This document shows positions 33,801 through 45,500 of a stretch of 64,000 nucleotides of DNA, one piece after another. The translations under genes and the position numbers were made by a program. The notes beneath the pieces were generated by a model. It did not search any database, was not told the origin of the DNA, and saw nothing but the letters and a program-made list of their open reading frames with translations. The stretch lies in assembly GCF_965638725.1 (NCBI RefSeq), contig NC_134963.1:7571501-7635500 (forward strand), in the 5' to 3' direction. Source of the stretch: Aptenodytes patagonicus. Taxonomy: Eukaryota; Chordata; Aves; Sphenisciformes; Spheniscidae. The stretch's first letter is position 1; the number at the start of each line of letters is the position of its first letter.

Positions 33801-35134
33801 CCTGCCAGCACACATTAATCCAGCCTGTAAGGTCCTCCCCTATTATAGCAGAGGGCAAAGGGCATTAAGCCATTCCTTTATATGATTATAAGCAACCTGA
33901 AGGAATTTTTATACTCTTCTAAACTTGGGAAAAGAGCCTAGGACTTAGCAGGTTTAGTTCCCCAGCCCACGTGGGCTTTTATCAGCCTTTATGAAGTATC
34001 AGCATTGAGTTTTGGGAGAAGGGGAAGCTGAGGGAAGAGCCCCTGCAGGGCTGCGTGCTGCAGGTACAGCCACCTCCTGGGCTCCCACGGAGGAGAAAGA
34101 GCGTTTCCTAGAGCTGAAATAAAGTTGGATGTGATCACCAAAGTCTCGGCTTGCGCCTTAGTCCTGGAGGTGGGCACGTGCAACATGAGTTTGGATCCAA
34201 CGTAACAAAGCCACGACCCAACTGGCAGCACCTCTCGTGCCTTTGGCTGGAGCCTTTGCCCGATGACCACTCACGCAGCCCCCCAAGGGAAGGGCTGTTA
34301 GGGAGGGAAGCCCCGTTTCAGCCAGCTACTCAGGACAGTTGTTTTTGGCAATAAACGCGTAAAACAGGCAGTGCCTTCGCTCTCTATGACAGCAGGGACT
34401 TGTCTTAGGGCATAACCTAAGACTTGGGTCCAGCCAGAACTTCCCCTCATCACCATCTTACGCTTCAGAAACCACTTGCTGTTTGCTGACACAGCCTCCC
34501 TATCGGTGGCTTTTGCATGTCCTTATGGTGACAGGTTCTGAAGAAGTTCATGACATGAAGGATGATTTAACCTCTTCATCCATCCCTCCCCTCCTGCATC
34601 CTAGCCCTGAGGAACAGCACCAGCAATCCCGAGCAGGTTACCACTGACAGCCCCATTGCCTCACCGATGGTTTTTGCATCAAAACTATTTTGGGGCAAAG
34701 CTTCTAGGAAGATGTCCAGGTCCGGGGAGACCAAAGCTTCTCATTTCTTACAGCCTCCGGACCACAGAACACTGCTGTTATCCGACCAATGCAGTTTTAC
34801 TCTAACAAGCGTATAAAGCCTTGAAATCTTGACTAACAGGTTTGAGTATTCCAAATTTTAGTTTAAGCTTGTTCGATGCGAACAGACCCAACCTTCACCA
34901 GCAGCTACCAGCGGTGGGGGAGGTGACCGTGCATTCTCTAACTCAGCCTTTAGCAGGATGATTAAGGCCAACAGTTTGTTGGATGAAAAGTGCATTGATC
35001 TGAAAATTATACTCTTCACCTGCACATTTCTTCTTGTATAGTAGGTTTTTCTATATGTTGTTTCTGTATGTACTGTACAAGTAACTTATTCTTGAATAAT
35101 GCAATTTTACCATAATATAAAAAGATCTGCTCTT

Positions 35135-35140
35135 AATAAA
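35135..35140 (+). terminator. SH2B3: Candidate SH2B3 distal poly(A) signal AATAAA
   Basis: AATAAA sits in an AT-rich context, followed within 30 nt by a T/GT-rich stretch, as at a cleavage site. Confidence 0.5.
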
Positions 35141-35164
35141 CTGTTTATAGAACTTGTTTCTCAC

Positions 35165-36160
35165 TTTTAGTCTTTAGTCTGATTCTCTCTAGGTCCCTGG
35201 ATACTATTTTAACAGATACTGAATTAACGGCTGCTAAAGACAGAAACCCTCCCTCAGAAATGAAAAGAAAGGCGATAGCCTATGTGACAAGCTCTTCCTT
35301 CTCAGAAGACTCATTCAAGGAGTCCTGCCCCAAGTCACCATCACTGTCTGCAATGGTCTCGTGCCCCCTGCTGCCCACCTGAACGTGAATTCATTACGTT
35401 TTACTGCACTGCTGACCTGGAAGGATTAAAACAGGAGCTGCAGCAGTATTTGTATTCCCCTGTATGTTTTTCACCAAGCCACAATGGGATGTAACTGCTT
35501 GTCCACGAAAGGTTGTACATACAACAGCTTACTTGTCCTGCCCCTGAAGTGCAACTACAGTCTTAATCCAGCATCACCTTTTGGTCAGCCATCGCAGGAT
35601 GCCTGCACCATACAGGGCGGTTAGGAAGACCACAGCACTTTATAAGCAGTGCTAACTAGTTGCGCATTCCTGAAGGAGGTGGTACTCAGCTGCTTTCTCC
35701 TGTCCTTTTCCCCATCTTTTTACCAGTCATTTTGCTAAGGAATGCTTACCCCGATTTCTTCCTTCCTTTCTCCAGCAGCACCATGTCTTGCACAGTCTTA
35801 CCATCTTAAGCCTCCAGGCCCAGTTGTGACATCTTCTTGACACCAGCCAGAACAGCGTAAGGCTGAGGCATTAGGGAATAGACCCGAGCGCAAGAAATTC
35901 TTTAAAACCGGTACCAGACTTCGGATCTTGAAGCCTTTGATTTATTTTTGCAATGGCCCTGCAAGTCAAATACGACCGATTCGGTTTCATGGCGGGGGCG
36001 CGCACACACACGATACGGCAGCAGCACACGGCAAAGCTTACCTGACGCTAAATAAAACATTCACTCCGATTTGGGTCGAAAGCCGGAGAACACATTAAAG
36101 TAAGATACTGGTAAAACAAGACACAAACACCACGTGGGTCAGTTTTTAAAACTTTTTTTA
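35165..36160. other. Gap between convergent SH2B3 and ATXN2
   Basis: No exon or RNA gene is seen. A minus-strand AATAAA at 35941-35946 could serve as a more distal ATXN2 poly(A) signal. Confidence 0.5.
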
Positions 36161-36164
36161 TTTT

Positions 36165-36756
36165 TTATTTTTTTTTTAAGTTTTTATTTTATATTATCTA
36201 CAAAGTAAAAGTTTTCTTAACTTAAAAGTTACATCACTGTCTCACGATAGTGATTATCTCATCAAACGTGATTTATAAATAATAATTCATCAGTTTGACG
36301 ATTAGAATTTTTTTTTTTTTACTGAACCTGTTTCAAGTTTAGTTAGAAGTAAAAGGGATCTCCAAGTCTTGATTTTTAGTGATAATAGCAGCAAGAATCA
36401 CTCTTGTTACTTCTTTTGCTAGCTGATGAGTTCATAACTTTGAAGGGTCATTAAAAAATAAATAACTTCCAGTTTTCAGCAAGCAGAGTTGGGGCACTTG
36501 CAGGACTCAGATACAGTGCATGGAATTATGGAATAGCCCACAAGTTCCTAAATGCCTCTACTCAGTCCGAATCTCTCCCACTGCAAGATGAACTGTTAGC
36601 ATTCCTAGTGGATGTTACAAGAAATCAATTTTTTTTTTTTTTTAAACAAAATAAAATGAAATTCTAGTTTTCTGTGCTTCCAGTTGGCAGAAGCAGTAGA
36701 AGGAGGGTATTTGGCCTACAAAAGGTATCCAGCCTTTCAGTTATTCCAGATGAGCC
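36165..36756 (-). other. ATXN2: ATXN2 3' UTR
   Basis: About 590 nt of AT-rich sequence lies between the ATXN2 stop and the first good minus-strand poly(A) signal. This size is in line with mammalian ATXN2. Confidence 0.7.
36183..36188 (-). terminator. ATXN2: ATXN2 poly(A) signal AATAAA
   Basis: The plus strand reads TTTATT. Minus-strand context is ATAAAATAAAAACTT, followed by A-rich sequence. Further AATAAA-like strings lie within the next 40 nt. Confidence 0.65.
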
Positions 36757-36785
36757 TTACAACTGCTGTTGGTGGTGGGCTTGTA
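36757..36785 (-). CDS. ATXN2: ATXN2 last coding exon: C-terminus and stop
   Basis: ATXN2 (ataxin-2) is a cytoplasmic RNA-binding-complex protein that binds poly(A)-binding protein and acts in mRNA stability, translation and stress granules. The 16 coding exons here join in phase into the last 763 residues (human protein 1313). This 29-nt exon follows TTTTTTTACAG and encodes the end of the protein, VQAHHQQQL, then TAA (36757-36759). The polyQ tract and the Lsm/LsmAD domains lie outside the window. Confidence 0.95.
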
Positions 36786-37673
36786 CTGTAAAAAAAAAGT
36801 TCAAATGTAAATAATAAATTGGCAAGCCACACAACAGTTTGCTAGTAAAGTGGTCACAGGACAACTACTGAGCTGAACTTTTTTTTTTTCTTTTTCTCTT
36901 TCTTTCCTTTTTTTTTTTCTTTTTTTTTTTTTAATGAACAGAACAAAACCCTACATATCAAGATGTCCTTTGGATGTTTTTTTCCCTACCTAAACCCTCA
37001 GAAAGCAGCCTTGTTCTGCTCACACATTCCCCAAGAAACAAAATCAGGTAACTAGTTCACTACAAAAGTTTAGAGGCCGTGTGGAAATGAGTAATAAAGA
37101 AACCTAGGTAAGGTTAAATTTAAAGCGGAAAGAAGTCATACAGCACCTACTTTTGCCAAAAAGTAAAGCTGCAGAATGTAACTCTGAATTAAAGATTAGA
37201 CTTCAATTGTCACTTTACTTCAGTTCTTAGAAGTCTAACAGCCCTACCCCCAAGCAACATTTTCACTCCTATCCTCAAGACAGATCACTTTAAATTTAAT
37301 AAAACCCCAGATCATTATAAACAGGCTACACAGACAGTCCATCCCCCACGGCAAAACCATGGCAAAACCTGGAAGAACAGTCCCACAGTGCCAGTGTCTG
37401 CATAGTTATCCATTTCTCTACTTCAGCTAGAGAGAAGCAACGTCTTTGCTAAATTAGCTAAATCTCGTACGCTTGTCTAGGCTCGCATTTGGGCTGGCAA
37501 AGTATAAATGCTAAATGCAGAAACAGTCTGCCTTCAGCAGCCTGCCACTCTGTAAGGACATCTTAAGGTTTTTTTTTTCTGTTCTTTTCCCCAAATCTGG
37601 TTCATAACAGTTCTCCTCACAGCTACGACCTGGCTCAGTTAAGGTGCAGGTCTCCCAGGCACACACTCCTCAC
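36786..37673 (-). other. ATXN2: ATXN2 last intron
   Basis: It holds a long T/C tract at about 36880-36932 (purine-rich on the transcribed-sense strand). Nothing else is seen. Confidence 0.85.
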
Positions 37674-37842
37674 CTGAAGGGTGCGTCATATAGGGGAAAT
37701 GTGTTGTTGTCGAGACTGGAATGGGCTGTAGTGCACTTTGAGCGATGGCGGCTTGGGGACCACCAGGTGGCTGTGTCGTCATTAGCATCATTGGAGCATG
37801 GGCAGTTGGGTGAGAAGGAACCATTCCTGACTGTACATGAGC
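37674..37842 (-). CDS. ATXN2: ATXN2 exon: C-terminal Pro/Gln-rich region
   Basis: The 169-nt exon (TTTGTTTCAG|GCT to TTCAG|GTGAGG, phase 0 to 1) encodes AHVQSGMVPSHPTAHAP and on to FPYMTHPS. It is almost identical to human ataxin-2. Confidence 0.97.
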
Positions 37843-40800
37843 CTGAAACAAAGAGCTCTTTAGTATAATGGTCACAAGGAGGCATCACTCCTGGCCACAT
37901 GACTATCAAGTTTTCTCCAGCTGTACCAGTAAATCCAGAGATTTACTCCATTTTAACTAGATTAGCTATAGGGATTAAGTCAGAGATCTTAACACAAAAA
38001 ATAATAACTAAAAAACAAACAAACAAAAAAAGGCTCTAAATCCTTTCTGCTGGCTCTGAGTCACATTCTCAATTTTAGCCATTTGGACAGCAAGCACTGG
38101 GAGAAACTGCCAGCATTAAACAGTGGGATATTTAAAAAAAAAAAACAAAAACCACCTCAGCAACAAATCTTCAAAACATTACTGTTAGTAACCTAGATCA
38201 AAGCACTTCCTATGCAGAGAATGCACCGGGTACAGATAGAAACTTCACACGTACTGGGAGTCTGGCATCCCTTCCTCAGCTGCTCGTTACACAACTACGC
38301 ATTATTTCATGGCTCCCTGCCCTAGAAACCACTCTCTCCAGTGACCTGTGCCCACATTATCATTCATCTAAGCAGTCATTCTAAGATGAGCGATTTCATC
38401 CCTTTGTACTGTCAGGTCAGCTTTGTTCTGTTTCCAGTTAAGCTCATCACAGTGAAGGTCCTTATGTAATCTAAGCAATCATAGCTAAGTCTCAGTGGAA
38501 AAAGGAGATTAATCTTTATGATGGCTGATCACCTTCTGGCAAACAAGTTCAGTAACTTGTCAGTTGGCTTCTTTAGCTCAGAGCAGTTCATGACTCTGGA
38601 GGTCATCAATTTTTTGGTTTAAAAAGCTAGTGAACACTAGTTTCTTAAAAGCACAAAACATTAAGGAACTCTTAGAGCTCTCAGTGGGTTTCTCTTGGGG
38701 GGGAAAAAAAGCATTTGTATCTAAGGTTTGCTTTGTCCTTCTACCATATCCCATTAACAGAGCACTACAGTGCAATAATTGCAGCCTCACAAGTTTCACA
38801 TGCCAGTAAAGGCAGATAGCAGGTAGTGGCTACAATTTTATTTCTTAAAGACAAAAGGGTTACTTGACTCATCACAGACATTTCTCAAACTCTTTATCAG
38901 ACTTGCACTGTATTAGTAGCACTCAAGAAGCCCAGGAACTGCAATTCAAATCTCACTCTTGCTCTAAAAAAGGCTTAGAAGATAAGGCTGTGAAACAGAA
39001 ATACCTTTCAGGATCAGCACCATTTTTACTTTGACAAACATGCTATTATAGCAGCTATCATTATAAAGCAGCTATTCATATAGCAGCTGTATTCAATACA
39101 CACATTGGATAAAAATTTTCTGCTGTGGCTCAAACGCTTTGCAAATTGGCAGCTGACAGTACTCTCTAATGAATTTTAAAGTACTGTTCCTCAAGTGAGA
39201 TATCTAACAGCTCAAGATTCATCTGATAACCTAAAGGGAAATTCAACTGATCTCCTGTGTTAGCCTAACTGAAATTCCTACTACATGGTATTTCAGAATT
39301 GTGTTCAGAAGGTGGAAATGAGGCTGCTAAGAAACTATAAAATCCAGTGATTAGTTTCCCCACAATGGAATAATTACATGCATTTAAAATTTCTTACAGA
39401 ACTGTAGTTATTCCTTCATTAGAGATTTTTGAGGGAATTACTTCATTTTGAAAAGTCAGTTAGTTTGGTATAAATATAATGGATTATAGATTGTAGTTTT
39501 CATGCTAAAAAAAATTACAGCAGAAGAGACTGCGTAAGTCAAAAATCAAGGGTAAGGCAGTCTTTGCCTGCGATTGCTAAAAAATCCTGACTGAGCAGTC
39601 AGTTCTGACTAAAAGTTGCATCCGATTTGCTTTAGTGAGGTTTGCTTATTAAGTGCTCGGCACACAGAAAGGAAGGCAATGGTCGCATCCTATAGCGCAG
39701 GCATGGGCCTGGCCATGACGTGCACAGCACAATTCATGTATGGTTTTACCTTTAAGCTGACCTTGAAACAAACACGTTCCATGTTTCAAGGCACAGCACT
39801 GAACATGCCACTAACCCAGGAGCTTGCAGCAAGACCCTTCCGAAGGGTTGCATGCAAGGCACCTCGAGAAGCTCTACAACTTAGGCATTCAAACCACTGC
39901 CATCACACCAGAGCGGAGCAAGTATCTTGTTTCTGGCAGAAACCGGAGCCTGGGAGGACATGGCAAGATGCCACAGCAGTAGTCAAGTTTGGACATCCTC
40001 TCCTTATCCTCCCACAGTACAAAAGCAGAGAAATTAAAAGCCTAACAGAATTAAAAAGCTAAAAACTCAACATCAGTAAAACAATTCCTAAGTAACTATT
40101 AATTCATTGGCTTAACTGACTGTCCCAGGGACCAAAGCAAAGATTTTATCAGAATTCTGCAAGGGACTGGACACCTACTAGACTAACCTCCCTAATTACA
40201 GTTAGTCATGATATCCCAAACTATTGTTAACCTGTATGAGAAGGCATAAGCCAGACACCAGGTACTTGCTCTGCAGAAGAAATTGTGCAGGCAAATTACT
40301 GATTAATTGTCCCTTCCTTGACAAAGCACACTAAATCCATGAGATTTAGTAAACATCAGAAAATCTTTGTAACGCTGCTTTATGCAGAGCTCTTGACTAA
40401 TCAGTTATGTGCTTCCCTTCCCAAAATCCTTTTCTCAGTGAGTTGACCCCAAGAGAGCAGTTAAGAGAAGTGGGTTTCTGATCCTGAAGCAAGGACTGTT
40501 GTTAAGTTGCCCAACAATCATCAGGGATCTCCTGCGTAAGCAGTTCATTTAGAACCACACACAGATGCATACACACACACACACACACACACGGTTTTCT
40601 TTCAGCAAGGATTGTCTCGCAGTCATCTGAATTGAATCTCACCTATCTCCCATTGCAGTGCCTTGCTACTCCCTAGTAATCCTGTGTAATATCCTTTATT
40701 GGATGAAATTTGACTACAATGCAGCGCCTAAACTGCCACCAAAAGCAGCAATTCAGCCTTCCTCCACTCAGCTCTCACCTCCAACCTTTCTGTATGCCAG

Positions 40801-41247
40801 CTCTTCCTGTGATCATGCAGTGAACCTGAGTAGTGAACTGATTTGACTGAGAAATAGCCTAACATGGGGGTACAGGAGGCACACTTCAGCTGAATCATGT
40901 CCCCAGTCTGGTTTGCTGCATGGCCAAACAGTTCTGTGAGCAGAATGGTGGGGGAGGACAAGGATGGGAGCCGGGAACTGGGAAGAGAGCTCAATTTCTT
41001 TCAGTAGCAGTGCCACCTTAAGATGTCTTCATTAAACTACAGTTGTAGATGCACTGGGTGTTGGAAGCTGAGGTCCAAATATCTTGTAAAATTCTAAATA
41101 AAGGCAATGTACAGACAGAAACCTAAATAACACAACAGGTAGTCTGTGCCGAGAGGTGACAGAATGGAAATCACTTCAGCAGGCCCGACTGTCCTAACTT
41201 TGTGGCATTAAGACATTTAGTCTTGAAGGTTGTTAAACTGTGTTTAC
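37843..41247 (-). other. ATXN2: ATXN2 intron
   Basis: AT-rich. It holds a (CA)n microsatellite at 40569-40592. No conserved exon is recognised. Confidence 0.85.
40569..40592. repeat. (CA)n microsatellite
   Basis: About eleven CA units in an ATXN2 intron. Confidence 0.95.
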
Positions 41248-41475
41248 CTGGGGGACATGGGCCATGTGTGGCGGATTGGTATATGCAGGTTGAACATGGG
41301 AGGGATGAATGGTGAAGACTGTTTGTTGTGCTGTAGGAAAACTATTTTGTGGAGACTGCGTATTGGAGCCTGGCGTCATGGAAGGTGGGGTTGGAGCTAG
41401 ACCTGCGTGGTAAATTGCCGACTGCTGTTGTGGGTTTGCCAGGTGGAGTGCCTGAGCAGCCTGGTGCTGATGATG
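41248..41475 (-). CDS. ATXN2: ATXN2 exon: His/Gln/Pro-rich region
   Basis: The 228-nt exon, phase 0 to 0 (TTTTTTTACAG|CAT to CCCCAG|GTAAAC), encodes 76 residues starting HHQHQAAQALHLA and ending YTNPPHMAHVPQ, matching ataxin-2. Confidence 0.97.
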
Positions 41476-42359
41476 CTGTAAAAAAAGATAAAGATCATTT
41501 AGGTTATGGTCTAGAAGCGAGACACGTTTATTCTGTAAACTAGTGTAAGAAAGGTCTGCAAAACTGCTCTTGATAGTGAATCTTAAGTGGCAAATCTAAG
41601 GATCACCACACCTATGGTCATGAGGAAACTCATTTCAATTCTATCAGGCTCATTTTCTCCTTGCACTAGAAAGTCATGTCAGCAGGAGCCTGGAAAATGG
41701 AACCTAGACTGACAGGTAAAAACAAGGAGACCCTGCAACCATGGGGCTGGATGTACTTCACAGTTGCACTTAGCAGCCAGAAGTTGTTACCAGTAGGTAA
41801 CTAAGGCATGGAGCACTATCATGAGGCCTATTTTGTTTTCAGCTGCTTGTCTTTGACAAAATACAATCGAAGGCTTCTCAGCATTTATCAGCTATTTCCA
41901 GTTGTAACTTCACTCATATTAAAGCTCTGACAAAATTATGATCCTTCCTTAATTGTAACATGGAAACAAGCTATACCTCATCCTCTGTGAAGAAGAGGAA
42001 ACGAATGGTTGGACTCTGACATTGGTCCTTACTGAGGAAAAGGGACTGCCACAAGCTTCCCTGCTAGCTTATCTAACAAACTATGTCATGAGCCTACCAC
42101 CTTTGAGTCCTAGCCACTGCAAGCAGAGAAAAAATTGTTATATAGCTCTACTTCCTTCCTTCCAGAAAACAGAGGGGAATCTAGACAACTCCTGTATGAG
42201 ATCTGCCACATGCAGTTTGTTTGGGCAACTGCTCCATCTTACCATTTTTCCTCTCAAAGAAATCAATGTATCGATGTCAAGCATCAGACTGATGCAATAC
42301 CTTCCAGTAGAGCGTATTAAATACAATTTAAAGGCATTCACTCCCTTGAGTTCTGTTAC
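41476..42359 (-). other. ATXN2: ATXN2 intron
   Basis: Short AT-rich intron. Nothing further seen. Confidence 0.85.
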
Positions 42360-42505
42360 CTGCACGGGGCTAGGAGCAGGGTGGCTTCCAGCATGTTGGC
42401 TTTGCTGCTGGCCAGTTGGTGTGGCAGAAGGCTGAGGATGCGGAGGATGCGGATGCAGGGTAGCATTAGGGTGGGCATACTGCTGAGCAAGTGAGCCAGT
42501 GGAAA
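42360..42505 (-). CDS. ATXN2: ATXN2 exon: STGSLAQQYAHPN region
   Basis: The 146-nt exon follows CATCCTAG and ends GTGCAG|GTAACA, phase 1 to 0. It encodes STGSLAQQYAHPNATLHPH to HPAPSPVQ. Its first two bases (TT) complete Val after the exon at 52444, or Ile after the 54-nt exon at 48033. Confidence 0.97.
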
Positions 42506-45500
42506 CTAGGATGAAAAAGAAGAATATTTAACAATAGATACAGAACATGCATCTATCTCATCAAGTCACCATCTGCACTTGAAGATTTCACTATATCTCA
42601 AACATACTGTAAATACATTCCCTCCCCCTTCTAAAAAAAAATATTTATCTTGCAAATAGCTGAGTATCTTACCTTGCTTTTGTGTAGTTTGGTTTTGCAG
42701 GAAAGTCTATAAATAACCATAATTAGACAGTTCATCTTCCCTAGTTTGACAATGTAACAGATACTACATAGAAAAAAGCAGTATTTCATCTTTTGTTTTG
42801 TCAAACAGACCAGTTTAAAATATCAAATTTATCATTTTCATACAATTTAGTTTTTCCTGAAATATACTTTTGAAAGGTGTTACAAGCCATTTTTATTTCC
42901 ACCATCCAAAAAATTCTTTGGCCTTATACCTGGCTAACCTCACCATGCTACTCTTCTGGAAATTGCTCACAGTACAGTCAGTGTAAAGTATATACACTGC
43001 ATGTATGCTGAAGAGCTATAGGGACACACAGTATATACCTAACAGCTGAGAAAACTGAGGCTGCTTGAGCATCAAATTTTTGCTGAAGCAAAAATCTTGT
43101 ACTACAATAACATATCTTTCCCCTCAAGGGAGTCTTTTCTGGATCACCACCATTCTGTGAGCTTCTCAACACTGCCATGAAATTCTTAATTCCTTGAAAC
43201 AGTAGCAAATAAGGTACAAAATTCCAAGAAAGGAAAAAATTTAACAACATAAAACTTTCACACCAGTGAAACCACATCTGTTGCTACAGCCATACCAACA
43301 ACAAACTATCAACAAGTCCCTCCTTGAGGAGTCCTGCCCTGTTCTGCTTCAAAACAGGCCACACGAAATCGTTTGGGTTTTTTCTGTTTGTTTGTTTTGG
43401 GTTTTTTTACTTCTGAGGGAATCTAAGAAAGTATAAAAAGCCATAATGATAGCAAGTCTTCCTTTAAACACAAAGCATGCAACCGGAAAGCAAGACCCTA
43501 AGAAATGAAGATGCTTTGCCTATTCCCCTCTATTGCTTTTAGAACTTGTGCAACAACCAGTCCACAGTTTGCAACTACACTTCTGCACGTGACAACGCGC
43601 ACTACTCTCTCCAATATTACAGCTTGTCAAGACCGAGGCTAGTTTTGCTGACAATAGTGCTAAAAGACAAACAGTCAAAGCAAACTATCAACCTGCTCCT
43701 GAATCTGTTCCCTGCAACTGTGTCTTATTTGTTCTGGTACCTTTTTGCCATTCTGACAAGTTAATTACTGCTTACTATATATTGGGTTACACTTTTTTAA
43801 AATGGGGTTTGTATTACATGAGAACTTGATGGCCAATGAAGTGCCTGTCTGCAGCATACCTTTAAAAGCGATGGTTTTTCTGGTGGTGTTTTCTTGCCCT
43901 AGTAACAAACCTGAAAAGCAGGGCACACGGAGAAACTTGGAGTGCAACTGTTATGCTGCAACCACCTGCCCCGTGTATTCATGACTAGTGAGGTGTGTCA
44001 TCTCACTTTCGCAAGTAACTGTTTGCTGCAGCTTCTGAGGAGTTTCACTCCGCTCTTAGAGTGCTGGGCTCTAAGTTCATGAATACACAGAACTGCTTGA
44101 GTGTATATAAAGGATGAAAGACAAGATGAGTGGCGAAAACAGACAAAAATGTAGCTGCATCTGAAAGCACAATACTGTTCAGCAAAAGCAGGTCTCAAAA
44201 GGACAGCAACCCCACTGTGCTCTATTAACCAGCCCTGACACACTACTACCCTGTGCAAGTACTTGTTTTCCTCCAGTTTGGTTTGCTATAAAGCTTACAA
44301 ATTCTAGTTCTAAAATATTCAAACTCACTAGAATACATATAGACAGTATCTTTTTTGCCTAATTGAGATTTTTCTCCCCTGTACAGGCCACTATGAAGGT
44401 CTCTCCTTTATAAAATAACTGCCTACCACATTTAACTTAATCCCGCCCTGCTGTCTTGAAAGCTTTATTAAATCTTCACTGAGCAAATGGCCCAACAGTG
44501 ATGTGCACTACAGTTTCAGGCTATTAATGCAGATGAACTTCATATATGTTTGTAACCCTAAATTCTTGCAGTTTGAGTTGATCCTAACATGCATAAGCAT
44601 GTAAGCGTACTTAAGCACGAGTGTACAAGCATACTCATACACTGTGAGCATTTCTGATTGAGAGGGGGTTTTGGAAACACCTCGATATTTTCTATGCACA
44701 CTGGCAAAACTACCAGTATCTTCTGCCATAGCACTTTGTTATGCTTTCAAATGCAAGAAAAGTCTTTTTTTTTCATATCACTACTAAAATTTATTTTGCA
44801 GCAGCATCTCAACCATGCTTCTATTTGACTTTCAACCGCTGCTCCTTCTTACAAGGACTACATGAAAATTATCAATGGAAACACCAATCATTTTTACAGT
44901 ATTAAGTTTATGGTTTCCTACAGTAGGAAAATTTCTCAACCTCATTATTATACAACACTCTGAAGAAGGCCAGAAGTTATTATCTCTGTCAAAGTAATAG
45001 AAATAAATGCATAGAGGGACTGACTTGTTTGCCAAAGGGCATGCTACCAGAAGTCTTCCTCAGCTCTCATCCCACTGCCTCAGCCACAGAGCTGGCATGC
45101 CTGACTACAAATTAACTTCAACTCCATTCAAAAGGTTTTAAAATGTATATGAAAATTAATTCCAAGTTGTAAGATATTCAAGGCTTCCCACATCCTGCCA
45201 CATTACTTGTTAAGAGCCCCTGAAATAATGTGGTACTCCCTTAAACCATTTGTGCAATTCATCTTTCATTTCTCTATAGCTGAGAGAATAATAAACTAAG
45301 TTATTCTGAAGCAGATACATTATACAATGAAACATCACAATGAAGAATTTCTCTCTTAAGAAACCAGTTAAACCGAGGAATAGTACCCTAAAGAACAGAT
45401 ACAGAAGCGAGGGGGAGGATCAAGTTTTTGTCATAGTAGCAGCTCTTCCATAACCACCTAATATCTTTTATCCATAGCTTTGCATTTAAAGTACCAGATT

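Larger units (their letters stand above)
30460..35160 (+). other. SH2B3: SH2B3 3' UTR (probable)
   Basis: This is non-coding sequence of about 4.7 kb with no reading frame resembling a known protein. It starts GC-rich and becomes AT-richer to the right. It holds a T-run of about 28 (30651-30678), an (AAC)n repeat at 30859-30884, and AATAAA signals at 34118, 34350 and 35135. Human SH2B3 also has a long 3' UTR. The true end may be at any of these signals. Confidence 0.6.

Noticed and set aside
39616..40062. 148-codon open frame inside an ATXN2 intron
   Set aside because: It lies antisense to ATXN2, lacks recognised motifs, and its composition matches intron sequence.
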